Assembly: GCF_030867095.1 (NCBI RefSeq)
Contig: NC_081828.1
Coordinates: 218,581,978 to 218,645,977 of the forward strand
Source of the DNA: Alligator mississippiensis
Taxonomy: Eukaryota > Chordata > Crocodylia > Alligatoridae
Direction of reading: 5' to 3'
Length of the DNA: 64,000 nucleotides
Made by a program: the position numbers and the translations under genes. Below the pieces are notes generated by a model. That model saw only the letters and a program-made list of their open reading frames with translations. It had not been told where the DNA came from and ran no database searches. Position 1 is the stretch's first letter; each line of letters opens with the position of its first letter. This document shows positions 54,640-64,000 of the stretch, one piece after another.

Positions 54640-55067
54640 TTTCCCACCTTAAGACCCACACTCACTGGAACGTGTGTGTGTGTGGGTGGGTGTCCTCACT
54701 CATTGGCACCCGCAGCCTTCTCTTCAGGCTCTTAACATTCTTGCTCATGCTGCCCAACAACTCAGGAACATGGAGGCAGAGGTTTTCAGGTGCCGCCTGC
54801 TCGCCTTTTCCCCAAGGACATCCTGTATGGGATGTAATGGGAGCTACCCTGCCACAGGTAGTCCCCCTACATTAGCCAACCTTGGTAAAATGTCCTATCA
54901 GTTGGTCGGGCCTCTGTTTTTTTAGGGCCAATAGGGTTCTTCTACACTATGTCCACTCTCCTCTACATTTTTCTAGTCCAAGCCTATCAGTGGGGCAACC
55001 CGAACCTCCTCCCTCCTCACAGGAGAGTTGTGGTGTCTTCTCCCCCTCAACTTGACCTCGACTCCAC

Positions 55068-55352
55068 TCAATCACTACGCGCCACATTTTGCCATTCAGA
55101 ATTGATCGTGGGGTCCCTTGTTTCCCTATGATTCCTTGTAAATCGATTAGCTCCCCCCCACAAGTTCTTCCACTGCATTTTTAGGGCTTTTTGGGCATAT
55201 TCTTCAGCCCAAAATTCTATTTTGCCCTGGCCGGTGGGTCTGCCTCCAGGTCTCATATAAATCCTTACGTAGGCTACACCCCAGACCCTTGTTGCAACTA
55301 GTTTCCATAGGGTCAACCATTTGACCTGCCCTGGGAGGTTATTCACATACAC
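55068..55352 (-). pseudogene. RRM-like coding segment of the LTR element
   Basis: The 94-codon open stretch begins YVNNLP, which with the preceding valine is a perfect RNP2 motif (VYVNNL). About 37 residues on, GQGKIEF fits RNP1 (usual form GFGFVEF), followed by AEEYAQKAL as the second helix. Length and spacing match an RNA-recognition motif. A related downstream piece survives at about 2420. Part of a fossil retroelement, not a host gene. Confidence 0.6.
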
Positions 55353-56535
55353 CTGGGGTCTCCTCCCTGGCCTTTAGGTTCCCCCCTTATTTAAGGGCCT
55401 TTGGGTCAGTGGAAACCCTGGCTCTCTAATCCAGATATGCAGCCCATGTCTGGGATGGGGCCTGCCTCAGCGTAGGGCTCAATAGCCCTCCCTCATTATA
55501 AGACTCTAGGCCTTGCTCTCCTTCCTCAAAGGCCTCTTTAGGTGGTCACGCCTTCCCTTTCCTCTCTGGTCCCTTGGTCTGAGTCTTCTTTCTAGGCTTT
55601 TCTGATTCCTGTTTTCTAGGGTCTTTCTAGGGCATAGCTCAGGCTGCTCAAAGCCTAGGGCAATCTTTTCCCTGAATCTTGGGTACTTTACCCTCAGGTC
55701 CCTAGTCCCACTTCTGGTGCTGGGCTGCACTCTTTTCCCCGCGGCTGCTGCGTTGGCTGTATTGGTTCCAGTGGGCTGGTTTTGCTCTGGTATAATGGAC
55801 ACCCCTTTGTCACGTCTACCAAGGAATTCTTCCAGAGTCAGTCTTACTTGGTTCGTTTCAGCTGCATGCTTGTTCACCAGCTGTTCCCATCTCTGAACTA
55901 GGTACTGCATAAGGGCTGATAGGATCTCTTCTTTTAAGGTCAAAGGGTCTACCCCTGGAGGTTTCTCCGTAATTGTACTCCTCTCCAGCTGCACTGGACC
56001 TGCTCTGCATTGTGGCTTATCTGGACCTAGGTGTTTGAGTGGCTCCCCCTGTTTCCGAGGCTTCAGGACCTCTAGAAGCATAGTCTCCTCTGCTCTATTT
56101 CGGTCAGTGTTGCTATCTGATCTATCACCTCTCAAAGCCTTTTATTCTCTAACTCTAGTGCCTGTGCTTGTTGTTTTGCAGCTTGCACTTGGAGCTGTAA
56201 CCACTCACTCTCTGCACCTATTACTGCCTCTCTAACTGAGCCGTCCTCCATGAGGGCTTTCAGGGACTGCACCTGGGCCCCAGGTTGGTCCTTTTCGGCC
56301 TTCACTCTCTGCCCCTCTCTCCACTCTCTGCCCCATTGTTCTCCTTACTCAAGGCCTCTACTTCCTTTTCAAGTGCCTGTTTCTGGTTTTGTAACCCTTC
56401 ATAGTTCTCCATGTAAGTTTTTACCTTCTCCATCTCCCCTGCGATTATCCTTCTGGTTTCTTCCAGCTGGATGTGGCTTTTGACCAGCTCATCTCACAGC
56501 TCCTCTGCATGGTGTTCGTCTTGTCTGAATCTTTG

Positions 56536-57104
56536 TCACCAATCCTCTAACTCTTCCTGCAACTCCAACATCTGGACCTGCTGGCATTGCAGTCCTGTCC
56601 AGAGGGTGGCTATGATGCCCTGAGACACCTCCAGCTTTCGGGAAGCCTCCTTCTGCTCCTCAGGCCATACTGTGTCAACTTCTGGGGACTTTGGCAACCA
56701 TGCCGTCAGCTCCTTCTGCATCCTCTGCAGTTCCTCTTCCCACTCCTGGCTCTTCTGAGCCTCGTTTACAATGAGCTGCTCGAGTGCTCGTGTTCTTTCA
56801 GCCTCCACGGTCATCAAGCACCTAATCTCCTTAGACCCCCCTTCCTTTTTTTTTTTTTTGACTGGACCCACTGCTCTAAATCAGTGACCCTTGATTCTGC
56901 TTGGTTTTTCTGGGATTGGGCCACTTCTAACTCCCACTCTAACCAGGCCGCTTTTTCCTGTAACTCACCCACCTGCAACAACCAGGTGAATTCCTCTTGT
57001 CCTAGGCCTTCCATGTCTTCTGCCTCAGTCGTAACTAGCTGGACCTTATTCCCTTGCTGGTCGGGGCCTAAATACTCCTCCCCATACATGTGTGGCGTTG
57101 GCAA
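56536..57104 (-). pseudogene. Coiled-coil coding segment of the LTR element
   Basis: Two open stretches (57104-56814 and 56871-56536) are rich in E, K, Q and L with heptad spacing (for example ERTRALEQLIVNEAQKSQEW). They look like a gag-like multimerisation region. No capsid or zinc-knuckle signature is visible. Confidence 0.6.
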
Positions 57105-57235
57105 TTTCCTGCTCAGCTCAACCTCTAGAGCTGTGGTGCTGCTGCCTTTCCAAAAATGTCTCTCAGTTTCTATTGTAGCTCAAAGATTAATTCCCCTTTT
57201 CAGGGACATGGGTTCCCTCCCTGTGCACAGCTGAG

Positions 57236-57253
57236 TTCCCAGCCAATGCACCA
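57236..57253 (-). promoter_or_regulatory. Primer-binding site, tRNA-Gly type
   Basis: Reads TGGTGCATTGGCTGGGAA on the - strand, three bases inside the 5' LTR. It is complementary to 17 of 18 bases at the 3' end of vertebrate tRNA-Gly. Confidence 0.8.
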
Positions 57254-57256
57254 CTT

Positions 57257-58212
57257 TGTCACAGAATGGGGTCCCTAAGGATGGCCATGTTACCCCTAAG
57301 GCCCCTCGACTGTGCTGATTTGGCCCACCGGGCGTTCTCAGTTCTCTCCTGCCACATCTTTGATGGAAATACAAAAAAAAAGAGAGGCTGCCTTTAAGTC
57401 CTCTTGGACATGGTTTGATGGATTGTCTGAATCCCATAAGTTCCCAGACCCCTTGTGGGTTCCATTTCATAATGGGTATTTTGGGACCACCCTAGCCTTA
57501 TGGGCTATATGCATTGCACCAACTGCCCCTTTACCATGCCCCAGGCTTCGCAGATGGTATTGACGTTGTTCGGTCTGGGCCTTGCTATGAATTGGTCCCT
57601 TTGTCCTCTCTGGGCTCTCTGCAGCTTTGTCTCTGTGCCTCACTGATGCCTGGGCTCTCTGCAGCCCCTAGTGTTGCGCCCTCTCTGGCGCTGAGGTCTG
57701 TGCACCCCAAATGCCATGCCCTCTCTGGCACCAGGGTCTGTGCACCCCACATGCTATGCCCTCTCTGGTGCCAGGGTCCCTATGCCACAGTGGGGCTCCC
57801 AATGAGGCCTCCTCCTTCCCTATATAGCCTCACCCAAACCACCGGTCTTATAAAACTACAACCAAACATAAGTCCTTGGGCTATAACATAACACCAACTG
57901 TGTAAGGTGTGCTCTGCCCCTTTCTATGAATGGGAGCAGAACTTAGTCAAGGCTCTTCCCTTCACTTACTCTACTAAGGCTCCTTCTCCCTTGACCACCA
58001 GCAGAGAACTGCCTTCTCTAGCTCCAGCTGGGGTTTATATGGGCCCAGGGTCCTCCCTCTTCTGGTCAGCTGACCATATGCAGGTGCAGGCTAATTTGCC
58101 CTCTGTCTTGTTGCCCTGGTAACCTGCACCTGGGCTTCTGCTGCTCTCTTTGGGCCCTCTTCCAGGCAGGTTCTGCTCTTCTAGGAGCAGAGCACCTTAG
58201 TGTCCCGCAACA
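57257..58212 (-). mobile_element. 5' LTR of the two-LTR element
   Basis: 956 bp, TGTTGCGGGACACTAAGG...CATTCTGTGACA on the - strand, with the same TATA-like CATATAAACCCC and the same internal tandem units as the 3' LTR. Confidence 0.87.
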
Positions 58213-58877
58213 GTCCCACACTACCTCCTCATAAACAAACTGGAGAAATGTGGTGTGGACCAAACTACTGTAAAATGACTATAAGGAGGATAGACAACTG
58301 ATTCAATATCCACAAGCAAAGAGTATATATTAACAGATCCATGTTAGAATAGCAGGAGGTTCTCAGTGGAGTCTTACAAGGGTCTGTCCTGGGCAGTGCT
58401 CTTGAATGTGTTTGTTAATTATTTGGATGCTGGCTCAGAAATCCTCTTGAGCAAAAATTGCAAATGACATGAAACTGGAAGGACTGTGAACACACTGGAG
58501 GATGTGAGCTCAATTCAGAAGGATCTTGACAGACTGGAAAGATGTGCTAGAGCTAACAGGATGAAGTTCATGTTGGACAGTTGCAAGGTGCTGTACCTTG
58601 GAAGGAATAATCAGGAACACAAATGCCTAAAGGGTGATGCCTGGATGGATGGGATAATTATGGAAGAGGATCTTGTTAGACCACAGATTCAACATGAACA
58701 TGCAGAATGATGCAACTAAACAAAAGGCAAATGTAGTTTTGGGATGAATCAATAGAAGCATTAGCCTCTCTACTCAGCACTGGTCATGCCTTATCTGGAT
58801 AATGTGTACAGATCTGGGCTTCACATTTTAAAAAAGGACATGGACAGGTTAGAGAGAGTAAAGAGGTAGGTGGTAAA

Positions 58878-59141
58878 GGGTACACCTACATGTCACCCTA
58901 CGTCATCATAGTGACATGCTACTTCATCATACAATATGCTACGGCAATGTAGGGATCACATGAGTCTACACATATCTGGCAGTTACTTCACCCTAATGGC
59001 ACCCCACACCCCTCCATTTTAGCATGCCACTACAGCAAAGTAGTAGCTAAATCTAACTATGCACTGTGCACATAGTGCAGTATGGGTGGTTACTGCACCC
59101 TGCTTTTAGTTCTTCTAAAAGGGCAATGTGTAGAAAAGTCC
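58878..59141. mobile_element. Chompy-like MITE, copy 2
   Basis: 264 bp between AAA duplications (58875-58877, 59142-59144), ends GGGTACACCTACATGTCA and TGTGTAGAAAAGTCC, resembling the inverted repeats of 17095-17348. It is more decayed and is inserted in an old CR1. Confidence 0.65.
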
Positions 59142-59200
59142 AAAGAAGATCAAGGGCTTGTAAAGCAACTCCTACAAGGAGAGGCTAAAGGAGCTAGGTG

Positions 59201-60094
59201 ATGGCTAGAAAATGATGTTTAGAGATTCGCTTTTGGGAATTGTCTTGTAGGTAAAGTAGATATTGCATTGAAACAATGATCTGGGGAACAGCAAGGGTTA
59301 ACTGATTCCTGAAAACCTGTTTGTGACAAAGTTTCCTTCAAGGCTCACTGTGTCTGGAGTTGGCATAAGCAGGCTGGGAAATTTTCACAGTGTTCCCTGA
59401 TAATCCATAACAAAAGATAGGCTTGAAACATTGGAGCTGAGTCACAGTGACCAACTGCAGAGCCTTTTGGATTTCTGCTTTTGGGGGACACACCAAATTA
59501 GGAGGCTGCAGCACGCCCAATTTGAGACACCAGTAAATGACAAAATTAAGATATGTGCATGTGACAAGTTTGGGAAACCAAAGAATATGCTGACAGAACA
59601 GAACATGGACTGCATGATGACCCCAGGGAGACCAATCAAGAGTATCTGGAGATGAACAGTTATCAGAGGAGGAAAAGAATACAAATGGAGGGATTCCAGA
59701 GCAGCTGCACAGGGTCTGTGAAGGTGGATCCTGAGTCCACCATGGACAGACTGAGGCACCAGTAGCCCATCTCACCCACCCCACTGGGTGGGAGGTGGGG
59801 ATTGAGCCTCAGCCCTCAACCTCCAGGCTGCTGACATTTGACATTCAAGGAAGAACCCCAGGGTGAAGCTTGTATTCTGGCCTGATGTACCTTCCCTCTA
59901 TGAGCCCTAGGACTAGTACATACAGAATGGGGGTGGGGAGGGATGTTATTTTGTTTGCCTGTCTGCATTACTGTTGTCTGCTATCACTACGTATCAACAA
60001 AATTTGTCTATTATTGAATGGAGAAGCTGTAGTCAGTTTGAAGGTTTGGGTCCTCCTGGAACAAGGTATCTGGGTCATAAGGCCAGTGCCAACA
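59201..60094. other. No gene recognised
   Basis: Insert of unknown type in the old CR1. No coding homology; open frames here have no family features. Confidence 0.45.
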
Positions 60095-60261
60095 CTAGGC
60101 ATGTTCAGTTTGTCAAAAGGCATTTTGCATTTCAGAGAGGATGTGATAGCAGTCTGCAAATACCTAAGGGCTACCATAAAGAAAAGTAAAAGCATCTTTT
60201 CTATCATGCTGCAGAGAGGAGGATGTGGTCAATGACTGGAAGTTGCAGCAAAGCAGGTTTA

Positions 60262-60405
60262 GGCAGACCTCAGGTCTTTAAAAGGAGGCTGGATGAACAC
60301 CTTGCTGGGGTTGTTTGACCCCGGTACTCTTTCCTGCCATGGCAGGGGGTTGGACTTGATGATCTGCTCATGTCCCTTCTGACCCTACCAACTATGAAAC
60401 TATCA
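60262..60405 (+). mobile_element. CR1 LINE, subfamily D, 3' tail fragment
   Basis: Reads RRLDEHLAGVV, stop, then CTTTCCTGCCATGGCAGGGG and the end CCTACCAACTATGAAACTAT, with an A-run after it. Same subfamily as 28399-29790. Confidence 0.85.
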
Positions 60406-60790
60406 GGGGGAAAAAAAAAAAAAACTACTCCAAAACTTCACTGCTAAAGCAGGGAGGCAGTGAGATAGATGTCTGGGGATGTGGCTATATCCCATGTTTC
60501 TGGACTTTGCTGATTGCCCCCTGTCATCTCCCCCTTTTCTTCTATGTTTGTCATGGTGTTTTTAAGACTTTCTCAAGCAGGTGTTGGCTGCACCCAAGGC
60601 TGGGGACTGTCACAACAGTGTGCCAATGCTCCTGCTGGGATATACAGATGGTGGTTCCTGGTTAGAAGATCTTGTCCCTCCACTCAGGGTAAGACTGATA
60701 CCCATATTTGGGATCAGGAAGGGATTTTATCCTCTTCTCAGACTGGCAGATAGGTACAGAATGAGGGAGGAGGTATCTTCCTATGTAGTG

Positions 60791-61719
60791 GGGTTATAGT
60801 CTCTACCTAGAATCATTGCCAATCCCTCACAGCCAAGGACAATTGTCTCCCATGAGTGTCTCATCTGTGAGTCTGAAAATATCTGATGAGGCCAATCCAG
60901 GATCGATATGTTCTTTTGAAATCTATCAGTTAATACCTGCTAAGTGTCCAGTGAATGCCTTCCTTAAGCACTCCTTAAGCATCTCCACCTCAGGTTTATG
61001 TCTAACTATCTGCTAATATGTCTTACAGCTGACATCACACAGAAGGGATTAGCGAGACACCTGCTCCTTCTGGTACAAGGCTCCAGTAGCAAGTACATTA
61101 GCAGGAGGTCAGTAGATGACAACACAAAAGCAGGAGATAAGTCTGGGGAAGACAGGAAAATACCTGGAATGGGAATGTTCATGTGGCGGTCGGACCACAT
61201 CCTCAGCTGGCAAGGGCACCCAAGGGCAGGCATCTCAATGGTATGAGTGCCAGTGTAAGGCGTGATGGTAGCAGAGACTGTTCCTGACCTAAAACACATC
61301 AGGACCAGGGATACATAGATGATATGATCTCACCTGACTCACACACTCATCATCTGGACATGAGCTGACATAACAGCAGAACAGGGAATGGGAGAGTGAA
61401 GTGATCCTACCCTGACCCTTTTGGCTTTCCTCTCCTGGGATTTGTAGGGTGTCATAAATGTTGTCATGTATTGAGTTGTACTGCTACAGCATGCCTGGCT
61501 TCACTGGAAAGGTATGTTATGCTGCTTACACTTGTGTTGCCGTTCTAACTAGAGATGATGTGATGCTATCTGTCATGGTGCTCTAGACTTATCTTGGTGG
61601 TTTGGGATATGGTTTATCCATCAAACTTGGGGTCTGGGCAGAATTGCTAATTCATTCTTGCTGTTGTGCTGAAGGGCAAGGAAAGTCCCACTCCCAATGA
61701 CAGGAAGAAGGGGTTGGGC
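60791..61719. other. No gene recognised
   Basis: No coding homology or clear repeat ends on either strand. Confidence 0.45.
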
Positions 61720-62270
61720 CTCCAGGCACTGTCTGTCTAAAATGGGGAAATCAGCTCCTATGTGGCAAAGGCACCTGGGAGGAATGGCTCATCAGGCCAG
61801 ACATGTGCCAGGTGGGGAGTGGGGACAGAAACTTGTGGAGGGTTCTGGTGACTCAGGAACATTATGGCAATGCTGAGGGGAACCCTGCCTTGCAGGTTTG
61901 TTAGAGCCTGGCTGTGATGGAGGAGGCATCCTTGAACTTTAGGCTTTGGTGGTTCAGCGGCCCCAGTGGCAAGGCCTGTTATAGTCAGCAGGGAAGCTGA
62001 TCTTTACAACCCTGGCAGGACTCTCCAGAGGTTGTGGGAGTATCCAGATGTGAGGGCAAGGTACTTCATTCATTTTGATTTTCTGTCTCCAAACATATAG
62101 TCCATTTGGGTGATTTAATTCTTGTCTCCTGGAGAACAAACACTTTCGCTGTTTTGCCTGCATCCTGAATGGTTGTGGAAAGAGAGGTTTTGAGACAAGG
62201 CATGTTCCCGCTCTACAAAGAGGGAGGCATATCACTTATATTCTCTTTCTCACCAGAAAATGTCAGGCCA
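61720..62270 (+). repeat. Unclassified interspersed repeat R, copy 2
   Basis: Matches 38648-38961 plus 39736-40050 in the same order without the LTR-like insert, for example CAGGCACTGTCTG, GGGAAGCTGATCT and TCTGTCTCCAAACATA. Unknown class. Confidence 0.6.
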
Positions 62271-62315
62271 GTTGCAAGCTCTAGTACAATGGCACTGGAG
62301 CTAAGGCTTCCCAGG

Positions 62316-63343
62316 TGTAACAGGGAACCCTAGTCCTGTTACCAGAAAGCAGGCCAGTTCCTTTAAGATCAGAACTTTCTGGGCACAGCCTGCTAGCAGG
62401 GTAGGGGTTAAAAGCTGAGCCTTGCCAGCTAGTCAGGTGACCAGAAGGCGGCAGGCCAGAACTATAAAAAACCTTGGCTTGGCAGCAGTTCAGGGGGGAT
62501 GGAGTTTGTTCATTAGAGCTCCATGGAGATGCTTGGCTGCCTGTCCAGCTGCTGTAGGGGGAACTCCTGATGACTCCCAGAGAAGCTGCAGCAGCCCCAC
62601 AAGGTGGATCATAACAGATGGTGGGAAGCAGGAGCACAGAGCCATAAAAAACCATAAGCTGGCATACTGCCATCTCCATTTTTATTTTTTTTTGTGGTTA
62701 TAGCCCATGGACTTACCTTTTTGTATTGTATAGACTGGTGGTTTGTGGTCAAGGCTGTAGGGGAGGAAGAGACCTCATTAGTACCTTGGGGTGCAGTCAT
62801 AAAAGCCAATGGGCCTAGTGCACTAGTGAGTGCAGCTGGAGTGCAGCCAGTAGCCCAGAGCAGGCTGAAAGACTTTGAAGCTGGGTCCCAGTGAGGGGGA
62901 TCCTGGCTAGTAACCCAAGCTACAAGAAAGGATCAAGTCTGAGGAGGCAGAAGACCCAACAACTTGACGTGCAGGGGGTGCAAGGTGAAAGGGTGCCATA
63001 AGGCCTGGATCCATACCGAAAGCAAAAGGAGGTCCACAGGCCCAGAGAGGATTAAGGAGCTAGGGCCTCAGAGTCAAAATCTACCCAGTGGGTTTAGACT
63101 GGTAGACCTAGCTGGAGAAGGACTGTGGGGGCGGGGCAAAGCCTGCTGTGGCTGAGAACCCCAACATAGAAGTACAATAAGTAGTCTCCCACTTGTAAGA
63201 ACATCTAAACAGTATTTACATCAAGATGTGGCAGGGAAGTAAAGGCAGGATACAAGATGAAAGAGAGAAGTGAAACATAAAGGGACTTCAAGGGTACCCC
63301 TCATAGGCCACTAAAATGCCACTGGAGATGGAAACCTGTTACA
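62316..63343 (+). mobile_element. Solo LTR of the tRNA-Gly LTR family, TSD CCAGG
   Basis: 1028 bp, TGTAACAGG...CCTGTTACA (9-bp inverted ends), flanked by perfect CCAGG (62311-62315 and 63344-63348). TATA-like ACTATAAAAAAC near 62461. Shares TTATAGCCCATGG, ACTGGTGGTTTG and GACCTCATTAG with the other LTRs here but is more diverged. Fossil. Confidence 0.88.
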
Positions 63344-63474
63344 CCAGGGTAGGAGCTCTTCCAGGACAGGCTCAGCCAACTCCTTGGCACAAGTGGCAGC
63401 ACAGAGTGGAGAAACCTGGGTCCCCTATGGACAGTCTGTGACACGGAGATCCTGGCACTGGTTTCATGAGATCT

Positions 63475-64000
63475 TTATTCTTGCCTTTTTCTTTCTGTCT
63501 CTTCAGCATGGGCTTCCCTGAGCTCCTCCATTCTTTCTTCGAGCTCCTTCTGAGCATAATCGTATACCTCATTTGTGTATTGTGAGCCTTCATTCTGTTG
63601 GACCATCCGATCAATTATTCCCATCAGCTCTGAGACCTGTTCCTCCTGCTCCTGTCCTGTTACTCTGTTGTTGAAAGCACAATATCAGTTTCCACACTTG
63701 GCCATCAGCTCCTCAAGTTCTTTGTCTTCTAATTTTTTAAAAATACTCCTGTAATGTCACATCCTCTAAACTGTCTTTTCTGGTGAACAAGAAGATAGTA
63801 TAGTGAATAGCCACCTCCCCCAAAATATCCTGTATTTGAGTGACTGTCTCCCTTTCCTCTGCAGTGAAACGCCCCAGCCGCATGATCAGAAGGATGGTGT
63901 GGAGGCCTGGGGAGGAGAGAACCACCCAGCACCCGATCTCTTGCATGGTTTCAATTAAAGGCATTTTTGTGTCGAACCAACCAGGAGTATCAACAACCAC
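63475..64000 (-). pseudogene. GIMAP: GIMAP-family GTPase pseudogene (5' part beyond window)
   Basis: On the - strand from the right edge: VVVDTPGWFDTKMP (G3), the GIMAP box GRFTAEERETVTQIQD, and G4 TRKDSLED. An indel in the T/A run at 63731-63745 then shifts the frame. In the next frame follow KELEELMAKCGN, a TGA stop at 63685-63687 where others have arginine, G5 CAFNNRVTGQEQEEQ, and helical YTNEVYDYAQKELEERMEEL, ending at a TAA (63475-63477). It also lacks the long coiled-coil tail of the intact gene. The P-loop exon would lie beyond 64000. It faces the intact GIMAP on the other strand. Two independent breaks make it a likely pseudogene, unless one is an assembly error. Confidence 0.85.

Larger units (their letters stand above)
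53727..58212 (-). mobile_element. LTR retroelement fossil with both LTRs, coiled coil and RRM-like coding
   Basis: About 4.5 kb. On the - strand: 5' LTR (57257-58212), primer site, coiled-coil coding (about 57100-56540), basic, Arg/Lys-rich coding (56135-55506), RRM-like coding (55352-55068), non-coding interior, 3' LTR (53727-54639). Flanks GACCC and GTCCC could be a 5-bp duplication with one change. I see no protease, RT or integrase. It is broken in several places and the LTRs differ visibly (by eye about one base in five), so it is old. Confidence 0.8.
58218..60790 (+). mobile_element. Ancient L3-like CR1 with several inserts
   Basis: 58218-58877 decayed RT (NKLEKCGVD, VGSVLGSAL-like and DLDRLERCARANRMKF blocks; about 58480-58610 NSCKVLYLGRNNQEH-like). 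59142-59200 continues after a MITE. 60095-60261 gives RHFAFQRG-type C-terminus, and 60406-60790 the L3 3' UTR (GATCAGGAAGGGATTTTATCC). Interrupted by the MITE, an unassigned segment and a CR1-D tail. Confidence 0.7.

Noticed and set aside
53727-58212. A host gene with a coiled coil and RRM
   Set aside because: The coding lies between two related LTRs next to a primer-binding site and is broken, so it belongs to the retroelement.
1-64000. tRNA or rRNA genes, Polintons, CRISPR arrays
   Set aside because: None recognised; tRNA-like motifs found are SINE remnants or primer sites.

Overview
This is vertebrate nuclear DNA, most likely from a reptile and probably a crocodilian. The main evidence is the load of chicken-repeat 1 (CR1) LINEs of several subfamilies, whose 3' ends are the short tandem tail ATTCATAGATTCATAG or its reverse. 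Also present are an old L3-like CR1, a Penelope-like element, hAT and Chompy-like MITEs, LTR retroelement fossils, and a GIMAP immune GTPase locus. There are no bacterial-style operons, CRISPR arrays or rRNA genes. The species call is inference from repeat content.

Host genes: one intact GIMAP-family GTPase lies on the + strand. The main exon is 23762-24756. Two short upstream coding exons (20538-20558 and 21220-21247) splice to it in frame, giving a 347-residue protein. A second GIMAP copy enters from the right edge on the - strand (63475-64000) and is broken, so the window is one side of a GIMAP cluster. Everything else I can identify is repeat.

Layout: 1-15.8 kb is nested repeat: CR1 copies, one LTR split by a CR1, a Gypsy RNase H scrap, and a Penelope-like element split by a small hAT element. 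15.8-20.5 kb is upstream of GIMAP, with a MITE, an old CR1 and CR1 fragments. 20.5-25.3 kb is the GIMAP gene. 28-33 kb is a decayed BED-finger hAT transposon with two CR1 copies inside it. 33-38 kb holds a CR1 followed by a CpG-rich LTR element with gag-like coding. 42-46.5 kb is an L1/Tx1-clade LINE carrying a MITE that carries a solo LTR. 46.9-51 kb is a CR1 with its ORF1 esterase region, split by a younger CR1. 53.2-58.2 kb is LTR retroelement, including one copy with both LTRs and a tRNA-Gly-type primer site. 58.2-60.8 kb is old CR1. 62.3-63.3 kb is a solo LTR beside the broken GIMAP.

The most unusual item is the two-LTR element at 53727-58212. Its interior shows a coiled-coil region, a basic region and an RRM-like fold, but no reverse transcriptase that I can see.
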